Source: Tritrichomonas musculus (Eukaryota > Parabasalia > Tritrichomonadida > Tritrichomonadidae). From it: a stretch of 64,000 nt of DNA. This document shows positions 30,434 to 41,490 of this stretch, in pieces. Position numbers and translations under genes: made by a program. The first letter of the stretch is position 1. Every line of letters starts with the position of its first letter. Below the pieces are notes generated by a model. That model was not told the DNA's origin. It saw only the letters and a program-made list of their open reading frames with translations, and ran no database searches. The stretch is from the NCBI GenBank assembly GCA_039105265.1, contig JAPFFF010000003.1, forward strand, positions 4,092,001 to 4,156,000, in the 5' to 3' direction.

Positions 30434-33400
30434 TCATACTTTGAGTTCAAGGAATCTATGACATCCTGATCGGACAGACGCATTTCCATATACACTAGCT
30501 TGTTTTTCAAGCTTTTTGATAAGTCCTACATCATTTGCCTTAATTGCTATTCTAAAAGCATCATTTAATAAGCCAAGCTCTATTAAAATATTAGCCTGTA
30601 ACTTCATTCCGTGGACATTAGCTTCTATAAAAATAGGAACATCACGAGATGATATAGCTTTTCCGAATATAACTTTTGAAAGTGCAAGTGATAGAATTGC
30701 ATATGAATTCGTATCTAGTCTTTGATACATTTTTTCAAAATATTGAGAAAGAGGATGGTGTGTCACGTTCAATTTATCGACAAGATTGTCACAAACTTTA
30801 AACAAAATAAAAGATGATTCATCGATAACAAATGAATCGGAATTAGAATCTTCTATGGACATAAAAGATCCTCTTTGCTCATGTTGATTCAATGACATTT
30901 TTTTAGGATTGCAACTTCTTGCCAAATCAATAATCTGAAATGCTAAGTTAAACTTTTCAAAATAAAGAGAGATGACTGCCATTTCTTCAATTGCTGCTAA
31001 TAACGATGCATAAGAAGCATGATCATTTTTAATTTTCAAAATTGAAAGATTTTTAATCTTGAATAAATTTTGATTCTTATCATTTGAATGGATATTTGGC
31101 CCTTCTTTTGATGGATATGAAATTTTGTGATCAATGCAAAGTCTTGTAAAATTATTCAATACCCCAACTTTTGAAAATAACAATGTTAATTCTATATCAC
31201 TATAAATGCAATCATTATTTTTTCTAGCAACATTACTTAAATCATCCTCATTATTTATTGTTTCCGCAGATCTCTTACTAAGCTCTTTTTGTATCGTATC
31301 AACCAATATATTTAAATGCTGAAGTAATTCTTCCCATGATTCATCATCATTGATAATATCAATAATAATAGTAATTATACCTTCAAACTGGTAAAGTCTT
31401 TCTAAGAAGTCACAAAGTACGACATACATTTTCATCTTTTTTAACGAATTTGAAACATCGGTGAAGAGTAGCTTATTGAAATTGTAAAAATTGTCATTAT
31501 CCGTTTTTTTTATATACTTAACGTTATTTAAATATACAAACAAATCATCGTATTTAAAGGAATTTAATGCCGAAAAGAAAATTTGAATTAAAACAACTTG
31601 AGCAACTCGCTGTGATCTTGAAAGATCAGTATAGAAAATACGGAAAGATTCGGAGAAATTTCCAGCGATAGAATTAATCCATATCTTTTCGCTTGGGCAA
31701 TAAAAATTCGAAGTAAATTCATTTAAAACAGTTTCATCAAAGAAAGGATAATCATCTTTGCTATTACCATATTTGAGTTTGCTAATCTGAATAATATCAT
31801 CAAATCTAATAACATTTTCATTACTTAAAAGATTAACTTTACCTTTTTTACGTAGTAATTCTCTATCGCTTGGTATTGAATCTATTGATCTGCTGTTTCT
31901 TAAAGAGTATGGCACATCCCTTCCTCCTCCAAAGTTACTTATATTATTGAGTGAAAAATTACGGTTATGGCCAAATTCATCTTTATGATTTGAGCTTCTA
32001 ACCGTTTTCATTAAATTATTAATTCTTTTGTAATTGTTCTTTATGCACAAGTAGTCTTCAACTTCAATTTCAATGCAAACGTCTTCTTCGATGTTGCAAT
32101 TTTTGATTTTCTCCATTTTTTTGTGAAGAATCGCATCACCAACATCAAAGAAAACCGCCTTTTCGAGTCTTTTTCTGAGTCTTTCTTTTTGTTCAGCTGA
32201 GAGTGATCCATATCTCGTTGAACCAAATGATGACTTAGAGGAAGGTGAATTCAAAGGTGAAAATGTGGCGGTTGAAACGGTTTGTCCCAAAGTTTTTAGC
32301 AGTTGAGTTGCCTTTGAAAACTGTCCAAGTTCGTAGCAGTTTTCAATCCGAGTTATCTGTAGTTCTGTGATGTCAAATTCCCAAAGGGATGCAAATTTCT
32401 GAAGCAGGTCGGTGAAGTCAAGTTGGTCGCAGACCAAAATGAAAAATTCTGAAGGAAATGGTTGACTTTTTGAATCACTATTTTGAAAATTTGAGAAGGT
32501 GTATTCAATATTGAAATGATTGTAAACGGTCAACTCAGAAAATTGATGGAGACATTCAATTAACTTAATTTCCCTTTCAAAAGGGAACGATAACATTGGA
32601 ACGACTTCCACTTCACTGCTGCTTGTGAAGCTTCCTCTCCTCAACGAAGCAGAACCTGCTGATGGTGAAACTCCACTTGAATTTACAGAATTGCTCAAAA
32701 TTTTGATCAATGAATACTTGATTGACCTTAGCAGATAGAGGATCTTCTCGAGAATTTTTATTGCTATTATTTCACCCAAATTTGACCTTACAATGATTGT
32801 ATTCACAATATTGAATAACACGTTACCAAGCTTCTGCACGATTGTGTTCAAGTGCTTGAAATGCGGCAGATAAAGATTCGCGTATTCATCAATGACCTTG
32901 AATACGTCATTCCGAGCCAAGCTCGTGAAATGGTAGAAGTAAAACGAGCGACTATCTTCATCATAAAAGTGAAGGTCTTCTTCGTTTTGGCTGAAAAAGT
33001 CTCTGCAGAAGTTGCTTTCTTCAACCGTTCTGGAAATCTTCTCGTCAAAGATCGACAGAAGATCGTTGTCGAAGTTCAAGTAAGGATACTGTTCGAGAAC
33101 TGGAAGCTCAGGATGTTCTTCGTTGACAGGTGTATTTTCATTCCTCAAGAGCTCGATTTGTGAGTTAATATTCATGTATGACTTTTTGGGAAGTCTTTCA
33201 AAAATTTCAGAGCTAACTTCATTCCAAAGGTTTACAAAAACGGTTACTTCCTTTTCATTTATTTTCTTCAATTCTTCCACTTTTTCAACAAGCTTTTCTA
33301 TCAATATTTCTTTTGCATTAAAAGTGCCCGAGAAGTCAATGGCAGTTGTCACTTTTTCATCTTGAATTAACTCGTCAAGAACAACATCAGGTGTTGATCT

Positions 33401-36400
33401 GGCACTTTTTATTCCTTCAAATTCTATCGTCCTGAATTCTGGGAAAATGTCAAGAAAGTCATGAAAGGAAATTTTGTCCATTATCACGTTGATGCAGCGA
33501 AAGATGAGCAAGTCATCATTCATCAGTCTGAAGTCGATCAATTGGCTGATCTTCTCTGCTTGACTATCAACGTTGTTTGAAAGAATTGACTGAATTGAAG
33601 ATCTCACAAAATTCAGTTCTTCAATTCGATCATTGTCAATTTTTATATTAAAAATGTTTTCTTTATTAAATTTGATTTTCTTTGATGATTCATTATCTTC
33701 ATCTCCGTTTAGATAGATAATGTCAAAGGTATTCTTGGTTGCTTTGACTTCTTTGTTGGACTTCAACAAGTCAGGGTATTTGAATTCCATTTGGTTTGTG
33801 TTTTCTAAGTACAAATTATTCAATATCCTGTTGTTGTGATTTTCTGAGCTTTCACGAGGAATGCTGAGTATCGAACAGAGCGATGTTGAGATGATGTGTG
33901 ACTTCTGGTCAACCAAATGGATGAACTTTTCCTTGTTCTTTAAATTGCCGATGATTGGAAGGATTCCATCTAAGCAATTCGAGCCAAATATCCTTTCAAT
34001 TTCTTCCCAAGAATCCACTTTTTCAATTGCATAGTCAATTAATTCTTCGACTTCAAAAATTTCAAAATGATCATCGAACTTTTTGACAAAGTTCAGAAAA
34101 TTCGTTAAATGACAACCCGCCTCAACAGTTTTGCCACTTTTTTCTAGGACACTATCATACACATCTCCGATATTCTCCAAATTCAATTTTCCATCATTCA
34201 AAATTTGAGAAGTTAGTGAAAAAGTAGGAACTTTTTGAATAACAGAAAACAATTCAATTAAGCTTTTTCCTTTTCTTTTGTTGATGATTTTTTTCAATTC
34301 ACAATTCAGTTCATCTTCGTTTGATTCAATGCAATGCTCAATGACATAGTCAGAATCAACATTGGTCGACATGCAGTACTCAATGTTGAATATGTCGCGA
34401 GATTCGGATGTCAAAATTGGCGAGTAACTGAATCTCTTCGTCATTTGAACAGCTCGCGCAACCTCGCAAATGGCTCCAAGATGAGGAAGCTTGCTTGAGA
34501 TGTCGCTCGCTGCATCGCTCGCCTTGTCAAACTCGCCGCGCGTCAGAAGCTGGCTGATGATGTCAGCAGGAGTCATGAGACATGGCTCAATTGAACCTGA
34601 GTCAATCTTGCCGGCCGAACTTGACGAGATAAGCTCTGTGTTCTTCTTCCTCCGACTCTTCGTGCTAATGAGAAGTTTCCCAAGCTTCAAGTGAATCAGA
34701 GCTCTCGCAAACACATCTGCACAAACTCTGTCATACTCATTCTCACTCTCAAAATGGCGCACGCAATCGCACAAACCATCATTCATCGAACTACTACTTT
34801 CAATTCTATCAATACTAAAACTATCATTCAACGAATTATAACTTTCATTTGCACCAGAATTCAACAAAGAATTGCTTTCATTTTTATTTGAATTTAGTGA
34901 AACATTTCTTTCATTTTTATTTGAATTCAGTGAAGTATTGCTTTCATTTTTATTTGAATTCAGTGAAACATTTCCTTCATTTCTATTTGAATTCAGTGAA
35001 ACATTTCTTTCATTTTTATTTGAATTCAGTGAAACATTGCTTTCATTTTTATTTGAATTCAGTGAAACATTGCTTTCATTTTTATTTGAATTCAGTGAAA
35101 CATTGCTTTCATTTTTATTTGAATTCAGTGAAACATTGCTTTCATTTTTATTTGAATTCAGTGAAACATTGCTTTCATTTTTATTTGAATTCAGTGAAAC
35201 ATTGCTTTCATTTTTATTTGAATTCAGTGAAACATTGCTTTCATTTTTATTTGAATTCAGTGAAACATTGCTTTCATTTTTATTGTTTTCGTTTTGCTGT
35301 TGTGATGATGAAAATGACGTTGCTATGTAAGTGATGATGGCTTCAGCAACGTCAAATGGACAGACAAATTTGTTTGTTTGGCGGTTTTTAGTGAACAAAG
35401 CAGAAAATATTTCAATGATCATTTTTTTGCTTTTAATGCGACTGATGAGCAGCTTAATTTCTCTGATGCGGTGATAATTGTTAAAGTAATCGTTGTTTTT
35501 TTCTTTATTTTTGTAGATATAGTTGTTGTTCAATATGAGGCAAATTACTCTGAATCCGAAGTAAAAATCGAAGTCAATGTCGCGGTCTTTGTCGCTTATT
35601 GTGTAAAAAAACTGATTTGACAAGTTTATAATTGAATCAATGTCAATATTTTCAAACAAAACCGGCTTCAGAAGATAAACAAGGGATTCATCAAAAAGTT
35701 TCTCTATCGGAACAATTTTGCCAAGATTAATTCTAAAAAAATCCGTTATTTTTCTATCTCCATAAAACCGTTTAAAAATATGAAAAGCATGAGAATCATC
35801 AAGTTTCGACAATTCTTCAATTGGCTGGTCATTTATTTGTCCATCGCTTAGAATAAAGTAAAATGGTAAAAATTCAGAGCAGCAACAAGATTCAGTCAAA
35901 GAAATTAATTTAGATAGATTACAATTATACGACAAACCAACTTTTAGTATGTTTTCAATAAAATGACTTCGTTTGACAATCGAATCGTTAATTAATGTAA
36001 GTATATTCGGCTCTTTAAAAAGTTTGGAATAGCCAGGAAATGGTTCTGAACAAGAAAGAAGACTTTGAATGAGTTTGGATGATTTTTCGGTGGTTAAAAC
36101 AGCTGGTATTTGAAGAAATGTTGAAATATTTTGATTCGTAACATTTTTAATGATATCATATGAACTTAAAATATCAATATCAATTTGATCATCCATTTCA
36201 AAAATCGTCATTCCAAAGGTTTTAACTAAATCTGAATTTTGAAATTTATGAAGTAATTCCCAAAAAAGAGATTTGATTGATCTGAAAAGAGGCATTTTTT
36301 TCTTTAATAAAAAGCTTAAATTAAAATATAAACGAGTTAAGGGAAATTGGCTTGTATTACTGGTGAGTGCTTGAAAAAGCTCTCCACTCCAAAGTTTACC

Positions 36401-36682
36401 AAGCTTTTTGAGTTCATAAACATAGAAGCTCTGTAAATCAATACCTTCTTCAATATTTTCTTTACTTAAAAGAATATTAGCAGAATATTGAAAATAAACT
36501 TCATTTGGATAAATTTTGGTAGTCGTAAATATTTTTGGTGGAGAGGATTGGCAAAGAGATTTTAAAAGATTGACATAATCAGACTCTTCAAGCAAAGAAG
36601 AAAAAATAAATGTAAACCTTTCTTGGTTAATACAAATATGACGAATAATTTCTCGGATGCTTGACTCGCGCGAGTGAAGCAT
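30434..36682 (-). CDS. Giant helical-repeat protein with an internal 11-residue repeat array
   Basis: A 2082-residue protein from the ATG 36680-36682. Nearly all of it is helix-rich Leu/Ile/Phe/Glu/Lys sequence typical of alpha-solenoids. The C-terminal part (VHGMKLQANILIELGLLNDA, FRIAIKANDVGLIKKLEKQA) has the paired-helix look of vesicle-trafficking solenoids and faintly recalls spastizin/ZFYVE26, but this is unverified. Around residues 465-610 the solenoid is interrupted by Ser/Asn-rich repeats (SNVSLNSNKNE, about 12-13 copies), encoded by a nearly perfect 33-bp tandem array. A serine-rich linker and a second polar stretch (SVNSSGVSPSAGSASLRRGS) follow. No enzyme motif or FYVE finger was found. 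The stretch about 32000-34850 is visibly richer in GC than its surroundings. Confidence 0.65.
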   Translation of the reverse strand: MLHSRESSIREIIRHICINQERFTFIFSSLLEESDYVNLLKSLCQSSPPKIFTTTKIYPNEVYFQYSANILLSKENIEEGIDLQSFYVYELKKLGKLWSGELFQALTSNTSQFPLTRLYFNLSFLLKKKMPLFRSIKSLFWELLHKFQNSDLVKTFGMTIFEMDDQIDIDILSSYDIIKNVTNQNISTFLQIPAVLTTEKSSKLIQSLLSCSEPFPGYSKLFKEPNILTLINDSIVKRSHFIENILKVGLSYNCNLSKLISLTESCCCSEFLPFYFILSDGQINDQPIEELSKLDDSHAFHIFKRFYGDRKITDFFRINLGKIVPIEKLFDESLVYLLKPVLFENIDIDSIINLSNQFFYTISDKDRDIDFDFYFGFRVICLILNNNYIYKNKEKNNDYFNNYHRIREIKLLISRIKSKKMIIEIFSALFTKNRQTNKFVCPFDVAEAIITYIATSFSSSQQQNENNKNESNVSLNSNKNESNVSLNSNKNESNVSLNSNKNESNVSLNSNKNESNVSLNSNKNESNVSLNSNKNESNVSLNSNKNESNVSLNSNKNERNVSLNSNRNEGNVSLNSNKNESNTSLNSNKNERNVSLNSNKNESNSLLNSGANESYNSLNDSFSIDRIESSSSMNDGLCDCVRHFESENEYDRVCADVFARALIHLKLGKLLISTKSRRKKNTELISSSSAGKIDSGSIEPCLMTPADIISQLLTRGEFDKASDAASDISSKLPHLGAICEVARAVQMTKRFSYSPILTSESRDIFNIEYCMSTNVDSDYVIEHCIESNEDELNCELKKIINKRKGKSLIELFSVIQKVPTFSLTSQILNDGKLNLENIGDVYDSVLEKSGKTVEAGCHLTNFLNFVKKFDDHFEIFEVEELIDYAIEKVDSWEEIERIFGSNCLDGILPIIGNLKNKEKFIHLVDQKSHIISTSLCSILSIPRESSENHNNRILNNLYLENTNQMEFKYPDLLKSNKEVKATKNTFDIIYLNGDEDNESSKKIKFNKENIFNIKIDNDRIEELNFVRSSIQSILSNNVDSQAEKISQLIDFRLMNDDLLIFRCINVIMDKISFHDFLDIFPEFRTIEFEGIKSARSTPDVVLDELIQDEKVTTAIDFSGTFNAKEILIEKLVEKVEELKKINEKEVTVFVNLWNEVSSEIFERLPKKSYMNINSQIELLRNENTPVNEEHPELPVLEQYPYLNFDNDLLSIFDEKISRTVEESNFCRDFFSQNEEDLHFYDEDSRSFYFYHFTSLARNDVFKVIDEYANLYLPHFKHLNTIVQKLGNVLFNIVNTIIVRSNLGEIIAIKILEKILYLLRSIKYSLIKILSNSVNSSGVSPSAGSASLRRGSFTSSSEVEVVPMLSFPFEREIKLIECLHQFSELTVYNHFNIEYTFSNFQNSDSKSQPFPSEFFILVCDQLDFTDLLQKFASLWEFDITELQITRIENCYELGQFSKATQLLKTLGQTVSTATFSPLNSPSSKSSFGSTRYGSLSAEQKERLRKRLEKAVFFDVGDAILHKKMEKIKNCNIEEDVCIEIEVEDYLCIKNNYKRINNLMKTVRSSNHKDEFGHNRNFSLNNISNFGGGRDVPYSLRNSRSIDSIPSDRELLRKKGKVNLLSNENVIRFDDIIQISKLKYGNSKDDYPFFDETVLNEFTSNFYCPSEKIWINSIAGNFSESFRIFYTDLSRSQRVAQVVLIQIFFSALNSFKYDDLFVYLNNVKYIKKTDNDNFYNFNKLLFTDVSNSLKKMKMYVVLCDFLERLYQFEGIITIIIDIINDDESWEELLQHLNILVDTIQKELSKRSAETINNEDDLSNVARKNNDCIYSDIELTLLFSKVGVLNNFTRLCIDHKISYPSKEGPNIHSNDKNQNLFKIKNLSILKIKNDHASYASLLAAIEEMAVISLYFEKFNLAFQIIDLARSCNPKKMSLNQHEQRGSFMSIEDSNSDSFVIDESSFILFKVCDNLVDKLNVTHHPLSQYFEKMYQRLDTNSYAILSLALSKVIFGKAISSRDVPIFIEANVHGMKLQANILIELGLLNDAFRIAIKANDVGLIKKLEKQASVYGNASVRSGCHRFLELKV
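34866..35285 (-). repeat. 33-bp coding tandem repeat, about 12.6 copies
   Basis: The unit encodes SNVSLNSNKNE on the minus strand; each contains TTTTTATTTGAATTCAGTGA on the plus strand. Eight central copies are identical at the protein level, and outer ones carry single changes (R, G or T replacements). Near-identity at the DNA level points to recent expansion. The long plus-strand open frames here (FLFEFSET repeats) are antisense shadows. Confidence 0.92.
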
Positions 36683-36992
36683 ACAAAGCTATTTTTGATA
36701 TGAAAAATTTGATTGTTAATTGAATTATTACTTTCAATTTTTCATCATTCTTTTCAAAAAATTCAATTATTCATTCAATATTTTAAACGAATTCTAACAA
36801 AAGTTTGTATCAAAAAATAAATAAATCAAAAGAGATAATACTATAAAGAATTTATATAACATAATAAAAATCAATTAGAAAATTTCATGATAAATATATA
36901 TTATTAAAATTTTAAATTAGATTGTTTCTATTTTAAAACATCTATTTCTATTTTAATGTTCAATTATATTTGATCAACTGAATTAATGAAAA
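36683..36992. other. Intergenic, no gene recognised
   Basis: Contains the upstream region of the giant gene (an AAACGA word at 36785-36790) and the 3' flank of the kinase gene. Confidence 0.5.
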
Positions 36993-38663
36993 TTAACAGT
37001 TTTGAGCTCTTATAATTTCAGTTGATTTCGATACCTTTTTACTTTTATGATGTGATTTCTTTTTATTTTTGTGCGATTTCTTTTCTTTAACAGATCCAAT
37101 TTGGATATTGCTTTTTCCTTGAATTTGAATATCGTTCAAAGATTTTATTTTGGTATTTTTATTTGTTTCTTCAGGTATATTATTATTATCTTCAATACTA
37201 TATTCAATTGAATTTATGTCTTCAGCAAAATTATCACTAGCTGTTGTCTGATTTTCATTTGGAAATTTAATAAATGTTTGTGAATAGCATCTGCTTTTAG
37301 ATCTAAGTCCTGAAATCGTATTGTTTTCAGTTGTAGAAACTATATTAATATCAATGGAAATGGATGGTTCTGATATGTTAAAAACATTGTCTAATGCTGA
37401 GTTTTGGTCATTAGTATTTCCATGATGATTACTATTTTGTCGATGAGAATGGTGACATTTCTTTGATTGACTTTTACTATGATGACGCTTTCTAAAAGTG
37501 GGAAGAGTGCATTTTGAATCAACTTTTTCAAAAAATATTGATTGAAGTGCCTTATCAAAATCAACATCAAAAATAGTTGTTGATGGAACTTTTTTAAGTG
37601 GTATATTTTTTTTAAGAACCACCTTTTTGCTGCTATCATTGCCATTTTTTACTTTAGAGTCTTCATCATTTTTTGAATGCGTAGCATTTTTGGGAGATAA
37701 ATTATCTTCATTAGATTGAACAGCTAATAGAAGACATTCTAATGATGCTGAATTTATTTGGCTTTTTATATCTTTTTGGAAAAAGTGATCTAAGTTTTTC
37801 AATGAAAGAAGTTTACAGGGCTCCATTTGCTTAATCAAATATGGTCGAGAGTTATCAATGTTTTGAAACCATTCAGAATTCAAAATTTGGGTATCGGATG
37901 GCCTTTTTTTAACGTCTATTGTTAGTATTGAGCGAATCAATTTTTTACAATCTGTTGAAATATAAGATGGCATTTCATAATTTGCACTCTTAATCTGACT
38001 AAAAATATGAGATTGAGTTTTTCCAAACCAAGGCAATTTTCCTGTCAGTAGCGTGTATAAAATAACACCACAGCTCCAAATATCACTCTTTTTTCCATCA
38101 TATGGTTTGCCGCTAAGGCATTCTGGTGAAGCATACATTGGAGATCCAACAGGAGTCCGAGCTAATCCCTTTCGATCAAGAAATCTCGAAAGTCCAAAAT
38201 CACTGATTTTTATGGAAGTCTGATTCTCGTCTAATAAAATATTTTCAAGTTTTAAGTCTCTATGGCAAATGCCAAGGCCATGAATATATTCCATTGTTTT
38301 GAAAATTTGATAAATGAAATGTTTTGTTAAATTTTCATTAATTCCTCTATTATCAATAACATAATCAAAGAGAGTCCCTCCACCAATGTATTCCATAATT
38401 ACATAATAAAACTGCTTATCTCTGAAGATGTCATATATTTGAACGATATTAGGATGATGAAGCGTTTGCATTACACGAATTTCAAGTTGAAACCTCATTG
38501 CAAGATTTCTCTCCTTAAATCTAATTTTGGGAATAATTTTACATGCATAAATATCATTTGACCCACGAATCATTGCTTTTCTAACAATAGAAAAAGATCC
38601 TTCACCAATTACATCATTTAGCGTATAAGATCCAATTGATTTAAGCTTTTTTGCATCTTCCAT
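36993..38663 (-). CDS. CAMK/AMPK-like serine/threonine protein kinase
   Basis: A 556-residue protein from the ATG 38661-38663. The kinase domain spans about residues 13-268: Gly-loop GEGSFSIV (20-27), catalytic Lys42, helix-C Glu61, HRDLKLEN (134-141) with Asp136, DFG (155-157), and activation loop ending in TPVGSPMYASPE (170-181), with SPE in place of APE. DIWSCGVILYTLLTGKLPW and a terminal KRPSDTQILNSEWF are typical of the CAMK-like group (AMPK/MARK/Snf1 relatives). All catalytic residues are present, so it should be active. The C-terminal 290 residues are polar, with a His-rich patch (RKRHHSKSQSKKCHHSHR) and a Lys-rich tail (KNKKKSHHKSKKVSK), probably disordered. TCGTTTAAG lies directly before the ATG. 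The substrate is unknown. Confidence 0.93.
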   Translation of the reverse strand: MEDAKKLKSIGSYTLNDVIGEGSFSIVRKAMIRGSNDIYACKIIPKIRFKERNLAMRFQLEIRVMQTLHHPNIVQIYDIFRDKQFYYVIMEYIGGGTLFDYVIDNRGINENLTKHFIYQIFKTMEYIHGLGICHRDLKLENILLDENQTSIKISDFGLSRFLDRKGLARTPVGSPMYASPECLSGKPYDGKKSDIWSCGVILYTLLTGKLPWFGKTQSHIFSQIKSANYEMPSYISTDCKKLIRSILTIDVKKRPSDTQILNSEWFQNIDNSRPYLIKQMEPCKLLSLKNLDHFFQKDIKSQINSASLECLLLAVQSNEDNLSPKNATHSKNDEDSKVKNGNDSSKKVVLKKNIPLKKVPSTTIFDVDFDKALQSIFFEKVDSKCTLPTFRKRHHSKSQSKKCHHSHRQNSNHHGNTNDQNSALDNVFNISEPSISIDINIVSTTENNTISGLRSKSRCYSQTFIKFPNENQTTASDNFAEDINSIEYSIEDNNNIPEETNKNTKIKSLNDIQIQGKSNIQIGSVKEKKSHKNKKKSHHKSKKVSKSTEIIRAQNC

Positions 38664-39780
38664 CTTAAACGAATATATGAATAAAATAGTGCAAAATCAA
38701 ATAATAATTTCAATTATCATTTGAAAAATTAAATATTTGAATGCTTGAATGTATTGGCAAAAAACTATAGTATCATGATAATATAATTATTTCAAGATTT
38801 TTATATGCATTATTAATTTTATTTAGTTATTTTCATTCTTGTTTATTTAATTTATACTATGATTCAATTTATATATTACGTAATAATTACATTTTTAAAT
38901 AAATTATTTATCCTCATAATTTTGAAAATTGAATTAACTTTCACGGTAAATTTTATATAAAAAACAATCATTTTTTCATAATGTAATTAATTTGTCATTT
39001 TATCCTAGATAATAATACAAGCAGTTTTTTTAATCGTTTTTTTATTATTAAACTTTTTGATATACATTTTTTTTAACCTTACTCAAAATTTAAATTAATT
39101 TTCGCATAATTTACTATCATATTAAGTCATCAATAATCAATAGCTTCTTCAATATTGATTAATTTTATATTATATTATGCAAAAAGAAAAAACTATTGAA
39201 AAACCAAAATCGATTGCTAATGAAAAGTTGGTTTTAAATTAAAACTTTTAATCGTAAAATCGATAACTTTTGTGAAAGTTCAATTCAATTCTCTTTTAAT
39301 ATCACTTATGTTTGCAATCTTGAAAAATATATTTATTATATAATCATATCATTAATAAATATATAAAATATTCACATAAATACTTTTCTAACAAAAGTTT
39401 GGTACAATTTTTTTAATTCTACATTCTCCATTATTATTCAAAAACTAATTTATATATAATATATATATAATATTAATATAATTATATAAAGCTATATATA
39501 ATATATAAAAAGTGTTATTGCCAGTGATTGATGAGATATTACGGTATTTAAATATTTTGAGATCGAAAGCAATTTTTTAAAAAGTTAAGAAATGTTTTAT
39601 TAAAATATCTTTTTCAAAAATAAACATTTTAGAAATTGGTTTAAGATTTAATTTATAACAATCAAAAATAATTGGAGAAAAACAATTAAATCAAATAAAC
39701 ATACATTTTTTTTATATGAATCATTTTTTGAAAAATTTATTGTCTTAGCTAAGTTGATCAATATGTTTATCATTATTAAT
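38664..39780. other. Gene-free AT-rich stretch
   Basis: Long AT-rich sequence with TATATA-type runs (39450-39510). No coding, RNA or repeat unit was recognised. Confidence 0.5.
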
Positions 39781-41490
39781 ATTATCATATTATTAAGGGC
39801 CAAACACAAGAGGATTCATTGCTAATCTATTCATTAATTGAGGTCGTAAGTTATTCTGGACAGACGTTGATTATTGCTGTGGACTTTGTAGAATTTAGTG
39901 AGGATTTACAATTCAAAATGCATTTGAGAATGATTTGCCCGATTTCTTACTAATAATTCGTTTCGGAGCCTTTTTACACATTTTCATTGACACAAAAATA
40001 AGCCACGATTTGGTATCATTTATGCAGTATTGATAGTTGAATCAATTTCATCATCCGTATCATTTGAGATTAAAACTTTTTATGAAACAATCTTTATGCT
40101 TATACACATAAAGTCTTTTTTCATTGTGACGAATTTGTTTTTAGTCAGCAAACAGAATAATACTACTTGAAATTTTTTACATTCACTTGATTAAATCCAT
40201 CATAGCGGGCATGAATTTTACATATAATTTATATGATTCTTTGCATTCGATACCATTAATAAAATCTTTAATATACTCTTGAATAAATAACTCATAATAT
40301 GTTTTAGATACATCCTAAATGGCTTTCTTCATCTCAGTCATCAGTATCTCTCTTGGATTTAAATCGCCATTCATGAAGAATGTGAAAAAGTTATCGTAGA
40401 GAGCTTTTTCATCAAATGATTTATATAAAGTATCAAAGTAAACATCATTCCCTTTATGTTTACTTGATAAATGAGCAACGACATATCTGCACTCTCTATC
40501 TCCAATCTTCACCGAGAGAAGCCATTTTATAAAATGATTAGAATAGCAGCATTTTGGATTTCTCGAGCATCATCGCCTTTTGAATTCATCATAGTACCTG
40601 ATCCCATGATTACACACGTCAATGCATCTGAATTGGGAAACTTATTTGAATCAACAAAGCTTATTTCGTTGAATTCAATAAAATTCATATGATCTCAATC
40701 ACTGCATTGAACTTCCCAAATAATCGATCAATGCTTGTTAGGCTCTTTGATGAATCAGCTAACTTTTAAACTCATCTTTTTTATTCAATAGATCTTGCTA
40801 TCATTGAATAAATGACTAATATTTGAATAAAATCATCTTCTTCATAAGAAACATGTGATAAAGAATTTGTATGATTTCTTTGATTGTTATATTTCTCAAG
40901 AAGACCTTTATCTCACGTTTCTTCATGAGGTGAATGAAGTAGATTGATTGAAAAATTTTGAAATCAATTCTGGAGTGAATTCTTTTAAGAGCTCAAGAAC
41001 ATCATCATCATCAGGTAATATAATCAATTCATCGCGAGCTTTGATGGTCGAGGAATCATCAGAGACTTCAATGACATTTTTTTTATGAGAATTTTTCATT
41101 TGTTTTGGTTCTTCTGGTGATGCATGACAAAGTGCTCCATGACTATTTGTCAATGATTTCTCCATCACTGCGAATTTTAATTATATGATCAGATGCTTTT
41201 TTCATTTAATAATTCGCAGCGAGTATGCATTCAATGGACTATAAGGATACATTATATTGTCGGATAGCGCATGCCAAAGTACGTGCCAGGTACTTGTTTC
41301 AACTTCTTTTGCGATTAATTCATGCGCATTCGGATAAACTCCCTCTTCCTCATATTGTATGCAAATTCAGATGCACTGAAATACATTATCGAAACTTTGA
41401 ACTGACTCAATTGGATCAAAGTCATTATGCCGATGCATGCAGTCTTCGTTATTCACGAACTCATTAAATATGTTGGCAAAATCATATAAT
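39780..41490 (-). pseudogene. Virus-type D5-like helicase-primase fossil
   Basis: A short minus-strand frame (40315-40512) has the flavour of the D5-type primase-helicase family of large DNA viruses and virus-like elements: RYVVAHLSSKHKGNDVYFDT, followed by NFFTFFMNGDLNPREI. Other short fragments of coding-like, less AT-rich sequence flank it (for example 40923-41168). The element is broken, with several breaks. No capsid, integrase or polymerase part and no end repeats were recognised, so neither the family (Polinton-like or an integrated giant-virus fragment) nor the extent is certain. The degree of decay suggests an old copy. Confidence 0.45.

Noticed and set aside
34849-35334. Plus-strand frames of 150-160 codons with FLFEFSET-type repeats
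   Set aside because: Antisense shadows of the 33-bp coding repeat of the giant gene.
41225-41467. An 80-codon plus-strand frame near the D5-like fossil
   Set aside because: No recognisable domain and the opposite strand carries the fossil fragments; treated as chance.
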